DNA of 64,000 bases, from the NCBI RefSeq assembly GCF_019430905.1, contig NZ_JAHYCA010000004.1:124001-188000 (forward strand), written 5' to 3'. The notes under the pieces were generated by a model that saw only the letters and a list, made by a program, of their open reading frames with translations, was not told the origin of the DNA and did no database searches. Source of the stretch: Billgrantia antri. GTDB taxonomy: Bacteria; Pseudomonadota; Gammaproteobacteria; Pseudomonadales; Halomonadaceae. Positions within the stretch are counted from its first letter, which is position 1, and each line of letters begins with the position of its first letter. Below are positions 30,163 through 40,438 of the stretch, one piece after another. Both the position numbers and the translations under genes were made by a program.

Positions 30163-31620
30163 TCAGTCGGCCAGCACGCGCTCGTAGAGCTCGCGCTGGG
30201 CACTTGTCGTCAGTTCCGAGTTGTGCCACAGCAGAGTGAAGGTACCGCCCATGGTGCGACAGCGCGCCTTGAGCCTGCTGAAGCATGCGAAGGCCTCCTC
30301 TCCGGTGCCGAGCCCGAGGTAGAGCGGCGAGATCACTGACGCCTCCATGGCAATCAACGGCCGGATACGCAGCGCCAATGGCTCGCCCTTGACCGGGTCG
30401 AACGCGGGATAGTCGAAGCAGGTGCCACAGCGGAAGCCCGGCGCTTCGGCGTATCCCAGCGTGGTGTCGTAATCCAGCCCGGCCTGGACGTATCCCTGCA
30501 GCGTCAGCGGCATCTGCCAGCGCAGATAGTGCATCCGTCCGCCCCACTGCGCCTGCTCGATCCCCTCCTCGGCACAAACCCGGCGCAAGCGCACGGCTTC
30601 GTTGGCCAACTCCTTGGGATTGCGGAAGGTGTGGTAGCTGGGGTGCAGGCCGATCTCATGGCCGCGCTCATGCATGCGTCGCATGAGATCGCGCATGGCC
30701 GGATGTTCCGGTTCGTAGTCGGCATCCTTGCGAGGGTCAGTGCGGCCGCAGATGAAGTAGAAGGCGCTGGTCAATCCATAGCGCTCGGAGACATCCATCA
30801 GCCAGTCGAAGGTATTCAGCGGGTCCAGCGGGTGCAGCCGACGACGGGTGCTCAGGCGAACCCAGGGGCCTACTACCAGCGCCTGGGGGCGATGGTGTAG
30901 CAAGGCATCGCCCAGCATGGCCCGGGCCAGCTTGACATCGCGGGCAAAGCCGTAGCGACTGGGGCGGTCGACGTCGTGGGTCGGGCGCTGGGTGAACTCG
31001 TGCTGGCGCAGTACTACCCACGGCCACTGGCGCTGGATCGCCTGGCCCAGCACCGCCAGCCACTCGTCGACCACGGGTCGCTCCAGATAGCCGTACCGAC
31101 CGGCATGGGAAGCGCTGGCGGGAAAGCGACAGTGTCGATCGAGGACTTGCGGATCGACCTCCTCCTGCCGCGACAGCATCCAGTAGGTCAGGCCGAGGAT
31201 GTCGTAATGGATCGCCAACCCATCCGCGACCGGCTCCACCAGCGGCCGTGGCAGGCTAGCTGCCCCCGGGGCCGGTAGCGGCATGTCGAGCGGTGCGCGG
31301 TAGCCTTCGCTCGTTGCGTCCCACTGAGTGTGCGGCAGGTCTCCGCCGGCCAGGTAGAAGCCCGGCTGCAAGCGGTCGAACAGGACATGACCCGGCGCAT
31401 CGGCGTGGCGTAAATAGAGCCGCTCCGGGCCATCGCGCTCCAGCCGCAGCGGCACGCCGAAGCGCTCCAGCAGGATCCGCTCCAACCAGGCGAGCACCGG
31501 TTCACCCGAGGTGATGCCCGACGAGACCACTGACAGGTGATCCGACACACCGGCCGGTATCAGCGAGGCGTTCGGCCGCGCCGGGGAATTCCTATTGTAA
31601 AGTGCGCTCATGTCATTCAC
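30163..31620 (-). CDS. Polysaccharide deacetylase-like (NodB/CE4 fold) protein
   Basis: A 485-aa protein with a long N-terminal region of unknown fold and a CE4-like C-terminal half. PTHDVDRPS (213-221) fits the metal-binding Asp motif, and HEIGLHPSYHTF (321-332) fits the H-x3/4-H motif of NodB domains. It could de-N-acetylate or otherwise hydrolyse the growing glycan. Start chosen at the GTG at 31620, which overlaps the upstream stop as GTGA and has GAGGG 7 nt before it; an ATG three codons in is the alternative. No signal peptide is evident, so it may act in the cytoplasm. Confidence 0.75.
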   Translation of the reverse strand: MNDMSALYNRNSPARPNASLIPAGVSDHLSVVSSGITSGEPVLAWLERILLERFGVPLRLERDGPERLYLRHADAPGHVLFDRLQPGFYLAGGDLPHTQWDATSEGYRAPLDMPLPAPGAASLPRPLVEPVADGLAIHYDILGLTYWMLSRQEEVDPQVLDRHCRFPASASHAGRYGYLERPVVDEWLAVLGQAIQRQWPWVVLRQHEFTQRPTHDVDRPSRYGFARDVKLARAMLGDALLHHRPQALVVGPWVRLSTRRRLHPLDPLNTFDWLMDVSERYGLTSAFYFICGRTDPRKDADYEPEHPAMRDLMRRMHERGHEIGLHPSYHTFRNPKELANEAVRLRRVCAEEGIEQAQWGGRMHYLRWQMPLTLQGYVQAGLDYDTTLGYAEAPGFRCGTCFDYPAFDPVKGEPLALRIRPLIAMEASVISPLYLGLGTGEEAFACFSRLKARCRTMGGTFTLLWHNSELTTSAQRELYERVLAD

Positions 31621-32543
31621 TTGGATTCCCTCTTCATCAATGTACGGGCCGTGACATATGCCTCACGGGCCAGCTGACGAATGCCTCGCTGACTGATCGC
31701 GTAATGGCACACCAAGCGCCCGCCCCATGCCTCTTTCATCTCCGCCACCGGCGCGATGTTGGCGCCGATGAAATCGAAGACCGTGCATCCTTGGCGCTCG
31801 AAAAAGTCGAGCGCCTCTTCGGCGACAAGATTGTTGACGCCATCCTTCATGGCCTCCGTCTTCATGCCGGCCGACCACGCCAGGGCATGGCCGCCGGGCG
31901 TGAACAGGCAAACCCGCGTTCCCATCGCCTTGCCTTCGGAGCTGCGCGCAAGGAAGCAGACGAAATGCTCCGGCCCCATCAGTTCGGCCAGGCGCGAGAG
32001 TTCGCCGGCGTCGAGGCGGTAATCGAAGCCCTTGCGCGCCTCCGGACCCGCCAGGCATTCGGCCACTGCGGGGTAGTCTTCAGTGATCTCGCAGACGTAG
32101 CCGAGCCGGCGGCATTTGCGCGCCTTCTTGCGCGCGTTGGGGTCGATGGCTTCTTCGCGCGTGGCGATGTCCAGGTGATAGGTGAAGCGCGGTCGCGCCG
32201 CCATGTTGGCCCATTCGAACGGCCGCACGTCGTCCGCCTCCGAGGAGAGGCTGAGGCTGCCACCGAATTCGCATTGCTGCAGGTACTCGGCCAGCCGGGT
32301 CAGGGCCAGGCGCTTGCGCCGATTGCGCGAGGCGGGACGCTCGCTGGCGCACTGAAAGTCGATGGGTAGATGAGGGTTGCGCGGCGGCGTTACCAGGCGG
32401 CCCTGGTGGTTGCGATAGAGCACGGTCTCGAGGCGCCAGCCGTCACCCTTCTCGGGCGTGAACGACAGCGGTTCGGCCGTCAGCCCCCAGCGTTGCTCGT
32501 TGAAGCGAATCCATCCGGGATGGAACAGGGGATCGTTCGTCAT
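31617..32543 (-). CDS. FemAB-like/GNAT-type acyltransferase
   Basis: A 308-aa protein with a C-terminal GNAT-type domain of the FemAB/BioF2-like kind: FVCFLARSSEGKAMGTRVCLF, then HALAWSAGMKTEAMKDGVNNLVAEEALDFF and FDFIGANI. Such proteins move acyl or aminoacyl groups to sugars or peptides and recur in exopolysaccharide clusters. It is coupled by overlaps on both sides (GTGA at 31617-31620, ATGA at 32540-32543). Its substrate is probably an amino group on a repeat-unit sugar; this is inference. Confidence 0.72.
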   Translation of the reverse strand: MTNDPLFHPGWIRFNEQRWGLTAEPLSFTPEKGDGWRLETVLYRNHQGRLVTPPRNPHLPIDFQCASERPASRNRRKRLALTRLAEYLQQCEFGGSLSLSSEADDVRPFEWANMAARPRFTYHLDIATREEAIDPNARKKARKCRRLGYVCEITEDYPAVAECLAGPEARKGFDYRLDAGELSRLAELMGPEHFVCFLARSSEGKAMGTRVCLFTPGGHALAWSAGMKTEAMKDGVNNLVAEEALDFFERQGCTVFDFIGANIAPVAEMKEAWGGRLVCHYAISQRGIRQLAREAYVTARTLMKRESK

Positions 32544-33202
32544 GGTACGGCTTTCCTTTCCGTCTCCGTGGTCGGAGGCTGCGGTTCGGGTTCCGGTGTC
32601 GGTTCCTGCGTCGCGTCATCCTGGTAGTCATCGTCGAAGTCACACACCAGGTAATAGCGCAGCTCGCCGCTGACCGGGTCCTGGTAGCGGTCGACGATGC
32701 GAAAACCGAGACGCAGGCTGGGCTTGAGCGAGGCGACGTTGTCCGCCGAGATGCGCGAGGAGTAGCCACGCACACCGTTGGCACGAAAGTGCAGGATGGC
32801 CGTGCGGCGCAGCTCGGTGGCCAGCCCGCGACCGCGATGGGCAGGGTGAACGCCGCTGAAGCTCGAATGCACCCGCCCCTCGTGCAGGTCGCGGCGGCTG
32901 AAGCCATAGAAGGCGGCACCCACCACGCGCCCCTTGACGTCCAGGGCAACCACACCGAGGCGATTCCCCGCCAGGCGATAGAGCCAGCGCCGGGGTAGGT
33001 CCAGCGTGCGGCCCTCGTGCAGTTCGGCATACAGCGACAGGGCACCGGCCAAATGAGGAGGCCGCATGGCACATAAGCGGTAGCCATCGTGGTGCCGCAA
33101 CGGCACGGTGGTGAACCCCCGAGCTCGACGCAGATTACGGGCAATCAGCGCGGCCGCCTCGAAGACGACCCGGACATATCGGTGCGGTGTGTGAAACGAC
33201 AT
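32540..33202 (-). CDS. GNAT-family N-acetyltransferase
   Basis: A 220-aa acetyltransferase. Motif A, GVHPAHRGRGLATELRR (118-134), gives the acetyl-CoA pyrophosphate loop, and SSRISADNVASLKPSLRLGF gives the motif B end of the fold. The last 30 residues are an acidic, Pro/Glu-rich tail (EPTPEPEPQPPTTETE). Start shares one base with the upstream asparagine-synthase-like stop at 33202; its own stop overlaps the FemAB-like start. Probably acylates a sugar amine of the polymer. Confidence 0.82.
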   Translation of the reverse strand: MSFHTPHRYVRVVFEAAALIARNLRRARGFTTVPLRHHDGYRLCAMRPPHLAGALSLYAELHEGRTLDLPRRWLYRLAGNRLGVVALDVKGRVVGAAFYGFSRRDLHEGRVHSSFSGVHPAHRGRGLATELRRTAILHFRANGVRGYSSRISADNVASLKPSLRLGFRIVDRYQDPVSGELRYYLVCDFDDDYQDDATQEPTPEPEPQPPTTETERKAVP

Positions 33203-34827
33203 CAGCAGAACCTCTCGAGGAACAGTTGTGCCGCAACGCCGTTGTGCGAATAGCCTTGTGAGCGAAGGCGCTCGAGGGCCTCGGGAGGGAAACGCCCGGT
33301 GGATGCCAGGGTGTTGCCCTGCGCCAGGCCCGGCAGCAAGCGCGCTACCATGCGCTTCAGGTGTGCCCCTGGGCCACGGCGCAGGGCTGCCAGGCGGCTC
33401 AGACGAGCGCGCAGGCTCCGACGGGACTGCTGCGCGGCGTTGCCCAGCGGCGCCCGATGGCCGCTGACCTCGGCGAACAGGGTCTCGACGAAGTCGACGT
33501 AGCCGGCACGCCCCTCCAACCAGTGGAGCGGCAACGATTGCCAGACGTACATGAAGTCACGGTCATAGAGCGGCATCCACCAGTCGTGGCCGAAGAACTC
33601 GAAACAGCGAACCGAATTGACGATGAACTTGGCCTGGCGCTCCTGCCAGCCAAACTGCACGAACCAGCGAATGAACTCATCCGGCTCGAGGGGCACGTCC
33701 AAGGGGTAATCCATGGCCAGTCGCGGCAGCACGCGCTCCGCAAACAGCGCCTCGCCCTCCTCGCTGGTATTGAGCATGAAGTGACGCTGACGCAGCGCCT
33801 CACCCAGCTCGCCCGCCGGCATCAGGCGGCCTGCCCGTCGGGCCTCGAATACGTCGGGTGGCACGAAACCGGTCACGCAGCAGTGACCGGGGGCGAACAG
33901 CGAACCCGGCTCGACCAGCCCCTGCTCCGTCAGCTGCTTGACCGCAAGCCAGTCCTGCATGTTGGCGATACCGTTCCAGCCCGAAGCCCATTGCTGGTAG
34001 CGCCAGTACGGCTCGCTGTCGGCAACACGCCCCCACGCCTGCTGACTGTACTCGACGAAGGTCCATGGCAGCCCAAGAGCACGTGCCACCTCTCGGCTCA
34101 CCTTGGCCTCCTGGTTGTCGCGATAACCATAGGCATAGGTCAGTACGCGCGGGTAGCGGCAGCGCGCCAGCAGCGTAGCGATCAAGCGCGAGTCGTAACC
34201 ACCGCTGAGCGGCACCACGATCTGACGCCCGTTGGCCGCCTCGACCAAGCGTTGGCACGCCGCCTCGACTCCCTCCTCGAGACGGGCCTGGCCAAGGCCG
34301 TCGTCCTGAGTCGGCATGACGTGATCCTGAAAGCGGTAATAGCGTGCCAGCGACAGGCTCACGGCCGACTCGGCATCGCTGACCACAAGCGCCTCGCCGG
34401 CACGCAGCTGCTTGACACGGCGAAACAGCGTGTCGCGACCGGTGACATAGCCGGCCAGCTCGAAATCGGCCTTGGCCTCGTCGTCGACCGACACCTCACC
34501 GACCCGCTGCCGGACCCAATCGGCATCGTCGCTGAGATAACACGCGTTTCCCTGAATGCCATAGAACAACGGAATCGAGCGCACGCGATCCACCGCAGCC
34601 ACCACACCGCTCGTCGTCTGCCGCACCAGGGCGTAGAACCCGTTGAGATGCGCCAGACGCTGCTGCCAAATATCGTGGTCTTCGACCGGCTCAAGCCGTG
34701 CCAGCGCGTCCTCGGACGCGAGACGCTGGCCATCGAGCCAGACACTGCCGCAGACATGGCCACGCCCGTCGGGCAGCTCATGCATCTGCCAGCGTGAGGA
34801 GCTAAAGTGACAATGGATGGAACTCAT
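33202..34827 (-). CDS. Asparagine-synthase-like PP-loop protein without the glutaminase Cys
   Basis: A 541-aa relative of glutamine-dependent asparagine synthetase. The PP-loop SGGYDSRLIATLL (208-220) adenylates a carboxylate, and CDS context suggests a sugar acid substrate. The N-terminal half keeps features of the class II amidotransferase fold (LNGFYALVRQ, RVRSIPLFY) but begins MSSIHCHF rather than with Cys2, so glutaminase activity looks lost. Start at 34827 overlaps the wzx stop (ATGA at 34824-34827). The likely role is amidating a uronic acid such as GlcNAc3NAcA, using free ammonia or another donor. Confidence 0.8.
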   Translation of the reverse strand: MSSIHCHFSSSRWQMHELPDGRGHVCGSVWLDGQRLASEDALARLEPVEDHDIWQQRLAHLNGFYALVRQTTSGVVAAVDRVRSIPLFYGIQGNACYLSDDADWVRQRVGEVSVDDEAKADFELAGYVTGRDTLFRRVKQLRAGEALVVSDAESAVSLSLARYYRFQDHVMPTQDDGLGQARLEEGVEAACQRLVEAANGRQIVVPLSGGYDSRLIATLLARCRYPRVLTYAYGYRDNQEAKVSREVARALGLPWTFVEYSQQAWGRVADSEPYWRYQQWASGWNGIANMQDWLAVKQLTEQGLVEPGSLFAPGHCCVTGFVPPDVFEARRAGRLMPAGELGEALRQRHFMLNTSEEGEALFAERVLPRLAMDYPLDVPLEPDEFIRWFVQFGWQERQAKFIVNSVRCFEFFGHDWWMPLYDRDFMYVWQSLPLHWLEGRAGYVDFVETLFAEVSGHRAPLGNAAQQSRRSLRARLSRLAALRRGPGAHLKRMVARLLPGLAQGNTLASTGRFPPEALERLRSQGYSHNGVAAQLFLERFC

Positions 34828-36269
34828 TGGTAGGCCCTTCGAAGCAGAAAGACATAGCGCACCCCCAGCAGCACGGCGCTGAGCAGCAGCGCAGCACTCC
34901 ATGGCAGCCACACGGGTGCCAGCCAGCTGGCGGCCAGCAGCGGCGCCAGCAGCGCCACCCCCCAGCCCAGCGCCGTAAGGGTGGCCGTCGCCAGGACCCG
35001 CGGCGGGTTGTCGGTCAGGCGGGCAATCCAGACCAGAAAGCCGGTCCAGCAAGCGGCGCTGCCCAGCGAGAACAGCGCCACTGTCAGCAGCAGGTCGTCC
35101 CGCAGGGCACCAATGGCAATGGCCGCCACGCGAACGCCGAGCAACAGCGACTGAAAGATCAGCCCCTGGCCTTGACGCTCCAACACCGAAAACAGATGGC
35201 TCAACGGCGAGGTGATGAATACCAGGTAGAGCCAGGGCGCCATCCAGCGGGCGAACTCACCGGCCTCGCGCCAGCGTTCGCCGAAAACCAGGGCGAACAG
35301 GTCCGGGCCGACCGCTATGAGAATGAGCACCGGCGGTATTGCCAGCTGCGCCAGTATGGCGTGCACCCTGGCCACCAGTTGGCCCAACTCCCCTTGTCGG
35401 TGCGCCTCGGCGGCGCTGGCGAAGAACACCTTGCCCACGGCTTCACCGATGAGTGTCATGGGCATCGCCAGCACACGATGCGCCAGGGCATAGAGCCCGG
35501 CGGCCACGGGGCTGAACAGCGCGGCGAAGAGCAGCGGCGGGAGCTGCTTGCCCAGGGTATTGAAGAGCCCCGACCAGGACGAGAGCAGCGGGAACTTGCG
35601 ATAGCGGCACGCCGCCGCCCACATTCCCGCCGCCGTGACCCGATGCTCACCGATGGCGCTCACTGCCGGACGCGCCAGCGTCAACGTCCCGGCGCCCTGG
35701 CCCGCGGCATGACCGAGCAGCAGGCCACCGCCGCCCAGCGGGCTCGCCACGAGTTGGATCGCCAGTAGCGCCAGCGACTGCTTGATCCGTGTCGAGGCCA
35801 GCGCGGAGAAGGCACGCGTGCGCACCGCCCAATGGCTGACCGCCTGATAGCCACCGGCAAAGGCCACGCCCAGCGGCAGCAACCACAGCCAGCGGTTCAG
35901 CGAGGGCACGCCCAGCGCCTCGGCCAGCGCCTTTCCTCCCAGCAGCACCAACAACAATGCCAGCAGCGTGGTCATGGCCACGACCGCCAGGCTCAGCGCC
36001 AGCACCTCGGCCGCCTCACGCTGCGTCTCGGGGAGCGGGATCGCCAGTTGATAGCGACCGCTGGCCACCACGGTGAACAGCGCCAGCAGGCCGCCATATA
36101 CCGCCAGCAGGCCGAAGTCCTCCGGCGCATACAGCCGGGTCAACAGCGGCGCCGCGGCGATGGCCAGCAGCTGAGCTCCCGCCGTACCGCCCACCAGCAC
36201 GCTGACACCGCGGGCGAAGGTGTGGGTCGGTAGCAGGCGTCTTGCCGGTATGACGAGCCGATTCAGCAC
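34824..36269 (-). CDS. wzx: Polysaccharide flippase (Wzx type)
   Basis: A 481-aa polytopic membrane protein of the MOP superfamily, with about 12-14 hydrophobic segments. FARGVSVLVGGTAGAQLLAIAAAPLLTRLYAPEDFGLLAVY at the N-terminus is the classic Wzx/O-antigen translocase opening. It would flip undecaprenyl-linked repeat units to the periplasm. The start is GTG at 36269, with AAGGAGG 5 nt upstream; an out-of-frame ATG at this site runs quickly into a stop. Follows the wbpDE fusion by 22 nt. Confidence 0.9.
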   Translation of the reverse strand: MLNRLVIPARRLLPTHTFARGVSVLVGGTAGAQLLAIAAAPLLTRLYAPEDFGLLAVYGGLLALFTVVASGRYQLAIPLPETQREAAEVLALSLAVVAMTTLLALLLVLLGGKALAEALGVPSLNRWLWLLPLGVAFAGGYQAVSHWAVRTRAFSALASTRIKQSLALLAIQLVASPLGGGGLLLGHAAGQGAGTLTLARPAVSAIGEHRVTAAGMWAAACRYRKFPLLSSWSGLFNTLGKQLPPLLFAALFSPVAAGLYALAHRVLAMPMTLIGEAVGKVFFASAAEAHRQGELGQLVARVHAILAQLAIPPVLILIAVGPDLFALVFGERWREAGEFARWMAPWLYLVFITSPLSHLFSVLERQGQGLIFQSLLLGVRVAAIAIGALRDDLLLTVALFSLGSAACWTGFLVWIARLTDNPPRVLATATLTALGWGVALLAPLLAASWLAPVWLPWSAALLLSAVLLGVRYVFLLRRAYQ

Positions 36270-36291
36270 ATGTCCCTCCTTGGCGTCCGGC

Positions 36292-38022
36292 TCAGGCCAC
36301 TGCGTCGCCGAGTGCCGTGACGATGCGCTCCTGATCCTCTGGGGAGAGGTACGGGTGCATCGGCAGGCTGACCACGCGACGCGAGGCCGCATTACCGATC
36401 GGCAGGTCGACCCCCGGATCGGCCACCGCCGGCTGCCTGTTAAGCGGTATTGGATAGTGCACGGCGGTAGGAATGCCGGCCTCGGCCAGTCGCGCAATCA
36501 CCACCTCACGGTCATCCACTTCCACGGTGTACTGGGCGTAGGCGCTGGTGTTGTGAGGCTCGACATGAGGCGTCGCAAAACCGTGCGCACGCAGCAAGCG
36601 GCCGTAGCGTTCGGCGACCTGCTCGCGCAGCCTCAGTTCCTCGTCGAGGATGTCGAGCTTGGGCAGCAATATCGCCGCCTGCAGGGTATCGAGGCGGCTG
36701 TTGACGCCGATCCGGACATGGTAGTAGCGCCGCCCCTGGCCGTGACGGGCGATCTGGCGCAGCACCTTGGCCAGTTCGTCATCGTCGGTGAACAACGCAC
36801 CACCGTCGCCATAGCATCCCAGCGGCTTGCTGGGGAAGAACGATGTCGTGGCGATCTGCGACAGGCTGCACGAACGCCGGCCGCGATAGGTGGCGCCGAA
36901 GCTCTGGGCGGCATCCTCGATCACCGGGATACCGTGACGTGCGGCTATCGCGTTGATGGCGTCCATGTCGGCGCACTGGCCATACAGCGATACCGGAATG
37001 ATCGCGCGAGTGCGCGGCGTGATCGCGGCTTCCAGCTTTTCCGGATCGATCAGATAGGTGCGCGGATCGACATCGACGTATACCGGTCGCGCACCCAGCA
37101 GCGCCACCGTCTCGGCGGTGGCGATATAGGTGAACCCCGGCGTGATCACCTCGTCGCCGGGCGCGATGCCTAGCGCCATCTGGGCGATCTGCAGTGCATC
37201 GGTGCCATTGGCACAGGTTATGCAGTGGCGTACGCCGACGTACTCGGCCAGGCGCGCCTCGAGCTCCTCCACTTCGGGGCCGAGGATGTACTTGCCATGC
37301 TCCAGCACGCTGCGGATGCCGGCATTGATACGTTCGCGAATGCGCACCTGCTGGGCCTTGAGGTCGATGAACTCCATACGATGACTGTCCTTGTCGGCGG
37401 TCGGCGCTTCCTGCGCCGGGATGCAGCGGAGGCTTTTACCCTCGAGCCGATAGCGATCGCCGGTGTGCGGGCAGATCACTTCGCCTTCGCCCTCCAACGG
37501 CAGCTCGAGACGTTCTCCATGGCGGCTCATCCAGCCCTGCTGGCGGGCGGGCACACCTAGCATGAGAGCGAAATCGGGCACATCGCGGTTGACCACCGCA
37601 CCGGCACCGATGAACGCATGGCGCCCCACGGTCACGCCGCAGACGATGGTGCAATTGGCGCCGAGCGTCGCTCCCTCGCGCACCAGGGTGTCGCGGTACT
37701 CGTCCTTGCGCTCGACCAGCGAACGCGGATTGTAGACGTTGGTGAAGACCATGCTGGGGCCGCAGAAGACCCCCGTCTCGAGCGTCACGTTGTCGTACAC
37801 CGAGACGTTGTTCTGCACCTTGCAGTGATCGCCGATGACGGCCCGGTTGCCGACGAAGACGTTCTGCCCCAGCGAAACGCCACGGCCTATGCGAGCACCG
37901 CCGCAGACATGGACGAAGTGCCATACACGGGACGCTTCGCCGATCTCGGCACCGGCGTCGACGATGGCGCTGGGGTGAATCTGTACACCGGGATACCGGT
38001 GGTCGTGCGGTTGGCTATCCAT
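36292..38022 (-). CDS. Fused WbpD-like acetyltransferase and WbpE-like aminotransferase
   Basis: A single 576-aa frame joins two enzymes that are usually separate. Residues about 1-195 are a left-handed beta-helix acetyltransferase ([42 protein letters not shown]) like WbpD/WlbB. From Met216 ([10 protein letters not shown]) follows a complete DegT-type aminotransferase like WbpE/WlbC, with [17 protein letters not shown] containing the PLP Lys. The linker contains [14 protein letters not shown]. Together they would aminate C3 of the UDP-3-keto sugar acid and acetylate it, giving UDP-GlcNAc3NAcA. GAGG 6 nt upstream supports the ATG at 38022. AAGGA 11 nt before the internal ATG at 37377 could also permit a separate aminotransferase. 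Confidence 0.92.
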   Translation of the reverse strand: MDSQPHDHRYPGVQIHPSAIVDAGAEIGEASRVWHFVHVCGGARIGRGVSLGQNVFVGNRAVIGDHCKVQNNVSVYDNVTLETGVFCGPSMVFTNVYNPRSLVERKDEYRDTLVREGATLGANCTIVCGVTVGRHAFIGAGAVVNRDVPDFALMLGVPARQQGWMSRHGERLELPLEGEGEVICPHTGDRYRLEGKSLRCIPAQEAPTADKDSHRMEFIDLKAQQVRIRERINAGIRSVLEHGKYILGPEVEELEARLAEYVGVRHCITCANGTDALQIAQMALGIAPGDEVITPGFTYIATAETVALLGARPVYVDVDPRTYLIDPEKLEAAITPRTRAIIPVSLYGQCADMDAINAIAARHGIPVIEDAAQSFGATYRGRRSCSLSQIATTSFFPSKPLGCYGDGGALFTDDDELAKVLRQIARHGQGRRYYHVRIGVNSRLDTLQAAILLPKLDILDEELRLREQVAERYGRLLRAHGFATPHVEPHNTSAYAQYTVEVDDREVVIARLAEAGIPTAVHYPIPLNRQPAVADPGVDLPIGNAASRRVVSLPMHPYLSPEDQERIVTALGDAVA

Positions 38023-38030
38023 GGCGAACC

Positions 38031-40326
<2,296 letters not shown>

Positions 40327-40391
40327 GACGCTTCCATGGTTTTCGAGTGGTAGTGATCGGCGCGCGGCCAGCCGGCCTCACGCCAGGGAAC

Positions 40392-40409
40392 GGCCTGCGG
40401 TGGCAGGCC
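40392..40409 (-). other. Intra-operon hairpin between wzc and wbpA
   Basis: A perfect 7-bp stem, GGCCTGC (40392-40398) and GCAGGCC (40403-40409), with a 4-nt loop lies in the 112-nt gap after wzc. There is no U-tract, so termination would need Rho or be weak. Such a spot could set polar attenuation between export and biosynthesis genes. Confidence 0.35.
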
Positions 40410-40438
40410 CGGACAGCGTTGGTTGGCGCCTGCAACGC

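Noticed and set aside
33361..34797. 478-aa plus-strand open frame
   Set aside because: Antisense to the asparagine-synthase-like gene; no motif or ribosome site.
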